From positions 2,820,501-2,884,500 of the forward strand of contig NZ_CP016538.2 of NCBI RefSeq assembly GCF_001687625.2: a stretch of 64,000 bases of DNA, given 5' to 3'. The stretch comes from Planococcus maritimus (GTDB taxonomy: Bacteria; Bacillota; Bacilli; Bacillales_A; Planococcaceae). Below the pieces are notes generated by a model, which was given only the letters and a program-made list of their open reading frames with translations, was not told the DNA's origin and did no database searches. A program made the position numbers and the translations under genes. Below are positions 60,032 to 64,000 of this stretch, piece by piece. Position 1 is the first letter of the stretch. Every line of letters begins with the position of its first letter.

Positions 60032-60565
60032 TCATGTTTTATCATTTGAATTTTTGTCAGAACTTGCCTCTTTTTCCGGATGCTTTTTTAATGATTCGGT
60101 ATAGTTTGTGCTGCCGCCGAACGCGCCGCCGCTTGGTCTGTCAGAATCCAGAGAAGAATGACTCGCTGAAGAAGTAGTTTTGCTGTCTGAAGAAGCTGAT
60201 TGGCCTGTTTGCGGACTAGAGCCTTTTGTGTCACCGACTTCCTCTTGAACAGTTTGATTCGCTTGATCGAGTGCATCTTTTTCCTTATCCATCATTTGCT
60301 GCTGTTTTTCAATGGTCGTCTTGACCGTATCTACCGCTTTATTGATGTGCGGCTTGACTTTATCGACCATTCCGCCCGATTGTTCATTAAAGCGGTCTAA
60401 GTTTTTCTTGATGTTTTCTTTGATATCGGCTGTGCTCGTCGAAGAACTGCGTGTGTTCTGGGTACTGCCAGTTTCCGACTTTTTCTGTGTCATTGCCGCC
60501 CCGATCGCCGCTCCTACGCCAAGTAATACGAGCTTGCTGAAAAATCCACCTGATTTTCTTGCCAT
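60032..60565 (-). CDS. YtxH-domain protein
   Basis: 177 residues. The N-terminal hydrophobic stretch FFSKLVLLGVGAAIGAAMTQKK is the YtxH motif, followed by a long amphipathic helix (ADIKENIKKNLDRFNEQSG to VDTVKTTIEKQQQMM) and a Ser/Thr-rich low-complexity tail (GSSPQTGQSASSDSKTTSSAS). YtxH proteins of Bacillales are small stress-related membrane-associated proteins with unknown activity. GAAGGAGGAG precedes ATG 60565. No clear terminator follows in 59878-60031. Confidence 0.82.
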   Translation of the reverse strand: MARKSGGFFSKLVLLGVGAAIGAAMTQKKSETGSTQNTRSSSTSTADIKENIKKNLDRFNEQSGGMVDKVKPHINKAVDTVKTTIEKQQQMMDKEKDALDQANQTVQEEVGDTKGSSPQTGQSASSDSKTTSSASHSSLDSDRPSGGAFGGSTNYTESLKKHPEKEASSDKNSNDKT

Positions 60566-60652
60566 GTAATAATCTCCTCCTTCATTTGATAGAACTTAGT
60601 GTAGTAAGTATAGACGGAATGGCCCACTTTTAAACATCTCTTTATCTCCAAT

Positions 60653-60685
60653 AAAAAAGGCCACCCTTATTAAAGAGCGCCCTTT
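60653..60685 (-). terminator. Terminator after the HD-GYP gene
   Basis: Minus strand: AAAGGGCGCTCTT pairs with AAGGGTGGCCTTT over 12 of 13 positions including wobbles, followed by a T-run. It includes the stop codon. Confidence 0.75.
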
Positions 60686-61598
60686 ATACCATCTCTATTA
60701 ATTTGCCTTCTTCAATCAACATTTGCTTGAATGCTTTCACAACTTCTTCCTCGTATTGAATACCGATCAACCGCTCGAGCTCATCCATCGCATACTCGGC
60801 CGTAAATGCAGAACGATAGGCGCGATCTTCCGTCATCGCATCAAAAGTGTCACACACTCCGATGATTTTTGCCTCGTCGAGAATCTCGTCCCCTTTTAAG
60901 CCAAACGGATATCCTCGCCCGTTCACTCGCTCATGATGCTGCTCAACAATGTCGGCGATATCTTTATAGGGGGTGTCGCGAATCATATCAGCGCCATCTC
61001 CTGGGTGTTTCTTAATGAGCGCAAACTCTTCGTCCGTCAACTTCGACGGCTTTTTGAGAACTTCTTCAGGTACATTGATTTTGCCGATATCGTGGAGCAT
61101 GGAGGCCAGGAATAACGATTCCATTCGTTCTCTTGAAAGTTTCATCTTAGCCGCCGTCTTTACCGCATAATTGGCTACTCTCGAACTATGGTTATAAGTG
61201 TAGCGGTCTTTCTCTTCTACTTTTTTGCCGATCTTCCGCAGTTCTCCGATCATTTCACTAACATAGTGAAAAATCGGCATAGTAGAGACCGATAATAAAG
61301 TAACTGTTTCAACTACGGTGAAGGAAACTGGGCTTTCGAGATCTTTGCACGAAAAGAAATCATCCGCTTCCAGCCGAATGGGACGCTCATCGATATCCGT
61401 TTGTATGGCTCCATCGACGATGTAGTAAAACTCTTGCGCTTCCGCAGCTTCACTCGGAATCAGGATAAAAGTTTTGTCTTTTTGGATTGATTGCTTCATC
61501 AATTCCAAACCGCTCCCTGTCGCTAATAGGGAAAGTGTTGTTGATCCATTTTCTATTGTTTCCAGATGTTTTCCTTTTAAAATGTCCAAGCCCTTCAC
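60684..61598 (-). CDS. HD-GYP domain phosphodiesterase
   Basis: 304 residues. Residues 1-125 form a domain that looks like a cyclic-nucleotide-binding or cupin fold (FILIPSEAAEAQEFYYIVDGAIQTDIDERPIRLEADDFFSC). The HD-GYP domain follows (about 132-290): HSSRVANYAV, MLHDIGKINVP, HHERVNGRGYPFG and CDTFDAMTEDRAYR, so all metal ligands and the GYP motif are present. It should cleave cyclic di-GMP or a related cyclic dinucleotide, with the N-terminal domain as sensor. GTG 61598 is the start, with GGAAG upstream. Confidence 0.9.
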   Translation of the reverse strand: MKGLDILKGKHLETIENGSTTLSLLATGSGLELMKQSIQKDKTFILIPSEAAEAQEFYYIVDGAIQTDIDERPIRLEADDFFSCKDLESPVSFTVVETVTLLSVSTMPIFHYVSEMIGELRKIGKKVEEKDRYTYNHSSRVANYAVKTAAKMKLSRERMESLFLASMLHDIGKINVPEEVLKKPSKLTDEEFALIKKHPGDGADMIRDTPYKDIADIVEQHHERVNGRGYPFGLKGDEILDEAKIIGVCDTFDAMTEDRAYRSAFTAEYAMDELERLIGIQYEEEVVKAFKQMLIEEGKLIEMV

Positions 61599-61683
61599 GT
61601 GTTCACTTCCTTCCCCATAAAAAAATGAGAGTAGATTATCTCTACCCCCATTCTACTATTTATCGCAAATATCTACAATACGA

Positions 61684-62154
61684 TTACCAGCCTACAACAA
61701 TAATTGGATCGATTTTTGCGTTTCTATCGCCAAACAACGTGTCGACGAAAGCGATTTCGGATTGGATACCTGCTGCATTAGAGCGTTCAATGCCCGCTAG
61801 TGTGATTTGCTGCGCTGTTAACTGCAGCTGTGAAATCAAGCTTGTAATTTCAGTTTCATACTGTGCTGTCAATTGTGCTTTCGCAGCAGCATTTTCCTCA
61901 GCTGCCAAATTGCTTTGGTAGTTTGCGTAAAGCGTTGCAGCCGCCGCTTGTGCAGCTGTGATTTCCGCTTCGATTTGAGCGTTTACTCGGTTGACGTCTG
62001 CGATCGCTACTTGAATTTCCTCGCTCATGCCAGTTTCAACTTCGTAGTATGGCATTTCTTCTACTACTGTTAAATCTTCTGCAAAACCGCCCGTCGCCAT
62101 CGATAAGATCATCACGAACATTAAGATGAACATTGTCATGCTTTTCTTGAACAT
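61684..62154 (-). CDS. Secreted Ala/Gln-rich helical protein, function unknown
   Basis: 156 residues that I do not recognise. A signal peptide (about 1-25, cut near GGFAED) precedes a long Ala-, Glu- and Gln-rich region (about 45-125: VNAQIEAEITAAQAAAATLYANY, AENAAAKAQLTAQYETEITSLISQLQL) predicted to be one or two long coiled-coil helices. No cysteine and no sorting motif are present in the mature part, so it is probably released. AGGAGGAG precedes ATG 62154. It stands alone between the HD-GYP gene and gltD. Confidence 0.75.
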   Translation of the reverse strand: MFKKSMTMFILMFVMILSMATGGFAEDLTVVEEMPYYEVETGMSEEIQVAIADVNRVNAQIEAEITAAQAAAATLYANYQSNLAAEENAAAKAQLTAQYETEITSLISQLQLTAQQITLAGIERSNAAGIQSEIAFVDTLFGDRNAKIDPIIVVGW

Positions 62155-62396
62155 TTGAACTCCTCCTAAAATTTTTTATAAAAAATACATCAGAAACCTA
62201 GTCGATATGACATCTTCGACCAATGATAACCTCAGCATCCTTAGTATATACAAACTAGGACTTACGCACAATCTCTCCTGAAATAATTTACATTAATAAA
62301 TTATTTCCCTATTCAGAAAAAACGTTTAGAAAAAGGCTGTCTCACTCTTTCGCTTTTTGCCGGAAACCTTCGCGCATAAATCATACTTCGTGAACG

Positions 62397-62434
62397 CAGA
62401 AAAACTGCCCAAATGCTTTTGGACAGTTTTTCTG
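62397..62434 (-). terminator. Terminator after gltD
   Basis: CAGAAAAACTG / CAGTTTTTCTG with inner CC/GG pairs. It lies 10 nt after the gltD stop. The rest of the 62155-62396 spacer shows only AT-rich promoter-like sequence for the secreted protein gene. Confidence 0.88.
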
Positions 62435-62444
62435 AATCAACATA

Positions 62445-63932
62445 TTAAGGTAAAACGGTCGCGCCCATCAAATAACGATCGCACTCCCTCGCCGCTTCAC
62501 GGCCTTCATTGATCGCCCAAACGATCAAGCTCTGGCCTCTGCGCATATCGCCAGCTGCGAAGATGCCTTCGACGTTTGTGCGGTAATCGCCGTATTCCGC
62601 TTTGACGCGTGAATTGGCGTGCGTTTCCACATTCAACTGATCGATTAGCATTTGTTCTGGTCCGCTGAAGCCGATAGCGATTAAGATCAGATCTGCTTTC
62701 CATACTTTTTCCGTTCCTGGGATTTCTTCACGGATGCGGTTTCCTTGCTCATCGATTTTCAGTTTGACGTTGACGGTATGGACTTCTTTCACATGCCCGT
62801 TTTCGTCACCGACGAATTTCTTCGTCATGACCGCATAAGCACGCGGATCGTCACCGAACGTTGCGGCCGCTTCTTTATGGCCATATTCTACACGGTGCAC
62901 TTTTGGATATTGCGGCCATGGATTGCCCTTTTCGTCGCGGATTGCGCCTTTTTGGTCATAGACATCGAATTGCACGAGGCTCTTGCAGCCATGGCGGACA
63001 GAGGTTGCGAGACAGTCGGTTCCTGTATCACCGCCGCCAATAACGATAACGTCTTTGCCTTTGGCTGAAATATAATTGCCATCTTCCAAATCGGAATCGA
63101 GCAAACTCTTCGTGCTGGCGTGCAGGAAATCCATGGCGAAATGAACGCCTTCTAAGTCACGCCCTTCGACATCGATATTACGGTGGACCGTCGCGCCGGT
63201 CGCCATAATAACCGAATCGAAATTATCGCGCAATTCCGTTGCAGGATAGTTTTTGCCGACTTCGACATTCGTCACGAACGTGATGCCTTCCTGTTCAAGG
63301 ATTTTGACGCGGCGCATAACCATATCGTACGGCAGTTTCATCTCCGGAATGCCATAAGTCAACAATCCGCCAATCCGATCGCTTTTTTCGAAGACCGTCA
63401 CGGTATGGCCTGCTTTATTCAATTGCGCCGCTGCTGCAAGACCTGCTGGACCTGAACCCACCACAGCTATTTTTTTACCGGTACGCTGTTTTGGCGGCTC
63501 TGGAACGACCCAGCCTTCCGCAAATCCGCGTTCGATGATGGACCTCTCAACCGTACGGATCGCAACAGAAGGTTCGTTGATCCCGAGCACGCATGCCCCT
63601 TCACACGGCGCTGGACAAGCGACACCGGTGAATTCCGGGAAATTATTCTTTAAATGCTCGCGGTGAAGCGCCTCTTTCCATTGGCCGCGGTAAACGAGAT
63701 CATTCCATTCAGGAATCAAGTGATTAACCGGGCATCCAGTCGTACCATTGTCGAGATCCATACCAGTCTGGCAAGTAGGGACGCCGCAATCCATGCAGCG
63801 GGCCCCTTGTTTTTGTACTTCTTGCTCAGATAGCGGAATCGTATAATCTTTCCAGTCATGCGTTCGCTGTGCCGGGTCACGTTCTTTTACAGTCTGACGG
63901 TCATATTCCATAAATCCGGTTATCTTCCCCAT
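62445..63932 (-). CDS. gltD: Glutamate synthase small subunit
   Basis: 495 residues. The N-terminal iron-sulfur domain has the cysteine cluster in [12 protein letters not shown] and [11 protein letters not shown] and [15 protein letters not shown] site [24 protein letters not shown] (about 153-175), NADPH site [13 protein letters not shown], and the end block [23 protein letters not shown] are complete. It feeds electrons from NADPH to the large subunit GltB, which makes glutamate from glutamine and 2-oxoglutarate. ATG 63932 has CTGGAGGG upstream. gltB would be expected just beyond the window edge. Confidence 0.95.
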   Translation of the reverse strand: MGKITGFMEYDRQTVKERDPAQRTHDWKDYTIPLSEQEVQKQGARCMDCGVPTCQTGMDLDNGTTGCPVNHLIPEWNDLVYRGQWKEALHREHLKNNFPEFTGVACPAPCEGACVLGINEPSVAIRTVERSIIERGFAEGWVVPEPPKQRTGKKIAVVGSGPAGLAAAAQLNKAGHTVTVFEKSDRIGGLLTYGIPEMKLPYDMVMRRVKILEQEGITFVTNVEVGKNYPATELRDNFDSVIMATGATVHRNIDVEGRDLEGVHFAMDFLHASTKSLLDSDLEDGNYISAKGKDVIVIGGGDTGTDCLATSVRHGCKSLVQFDVYDQKGAIRDEKGNPWPQYPKVHRVEYGHKEAAATFGDDPRAYAVMTKKFVGDENGHVKEVHTVNVKLKIDEQGNRIREEIPGTEKVWKADLILIAIGFSGPEQMLIDQLNVETHANSRVKAEYGDYRTNVEGIFAAGDMRRGQSLIVWAINEGREAARECDRYLMGATVLP

Positions 63933-64000
63933 CGTTTCCCTCCAGTTCGCGTATTTGCCAAGCTTTTCTCGCTCTTCACGCTATTACTTGCCGGCATTCG
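63933..64000 (-). other. Leader of gltD, possibly the very end of gltB
   Basis: On the minus strand the last 68 bases contain the gltD ribosome site and two frames that stop (NAGK then TAA, and ECRQVIA then TGA). Either could be the gltB end, but the piece is too short to decide. Confidence 0.3.

Noticed and set aside
1-64000. tRNA, rRNA, insertion sequence or prophage genes
   Set aside because: I looked for tRNA arms with CCA ends, rRNA core words, transposase motifs and phage structural genes and saw none that I could support.

Overview
The window is bacterial chromosomal DNA of a Bacillales (Firmicutes) type. Strong AGGAGG-like ribosome sites, ATG/GTG/TTG starts, many hairpin-plus-T-run terminators, a SAM-I (S-box) leader, a CcpA cre box and a WalR-type box all point there. 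A C30 carotenoid cluster of diapocarotenoid type, a CstR/CstA/CstB-like sulfur island and the overall gene set suggest the family Planococcaceae, most likely Planococcus or a close relative. This placement is inference from gene content. I see no rRNA, tRNA, prophage, insertion sequence or CRISPR array.

Layout. 1-7.1 kb: yxlEFG-like ABC export genes (cut by the window edge), msrA, a Pcm-like methyltransferase, membrane and MpsC-like proteins, a small CxxC protein, a degenerate HMA protein and topB. 7.1-7.9 kb: a non-coding array of three ~248-bp repeats. 8-14.2 kb: a reactive-sulfur island (TauE, TusA, two CstB-like persulfide dioxygenases, CstA-like fusion, two more rhodaneses, DsrE-like protein, CstR-type repressor, DUF302), with CstR-type operators on its promoters. 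14.4-21.7 kb: carboxylate uptake (SLC13 carrier plus TctCBA) with a CitAB-like two-component system and a cre box. 21.8-31.3 kb: OsmC, a PfkB kinase, the S-box-controlled metNIQ operon, methionine-salvage mtnU/mtnE, a large secreted phosphoesterase and a signal peptidase. 31.4-41 kb: housekeeping and accessory single genes, among them a DnaA-box cluster, an AAC(3)-family protein, a Fic/antitoxin pair and an aldehyde dehydrogenase with DUF779. 41-45.2 kb: a SurA_N lipoprotein and an amino-acid ABC transporter under an RpiR-type regulator.

45.5-53.4 kb holds the pigment locus as two convergent, translationally coupled operons. The plus-strand operon has a CruF-like membrane protein, an acyltransferase, a glycosyltransferase and crtP; the minus-strand operon has a crtN-like gene, crtN and crtM. 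Together they could make, desaturate, oxidise, glycosylate and acylate a C30 carotenoid, as in staphyloxanthin synthesis. Both operons carry the same pair of TTGTAyA motifs spaced 11 bp, which suggests one shared regulator. 53.6-54.1 kb has two more copies of the structured repeat. 54.2-64 kb: a YocH-like 3D protein with a WalR box, dbpA, the conserved but poorly understood ATP-grasp / alpha-E / transglutaminase set with the last two fused, YtxH, an HD-GYP protein, a secreted protein and gltD.

The most unusual signal is the repeat family at 7165-7890 and 53655-54090. Its five copies keep the same long hairpin although the paired sequence differs, with compensatory changes on both arms. That implies selection on a folded RNA or single-stranded DNA, and I do not recognise the family.
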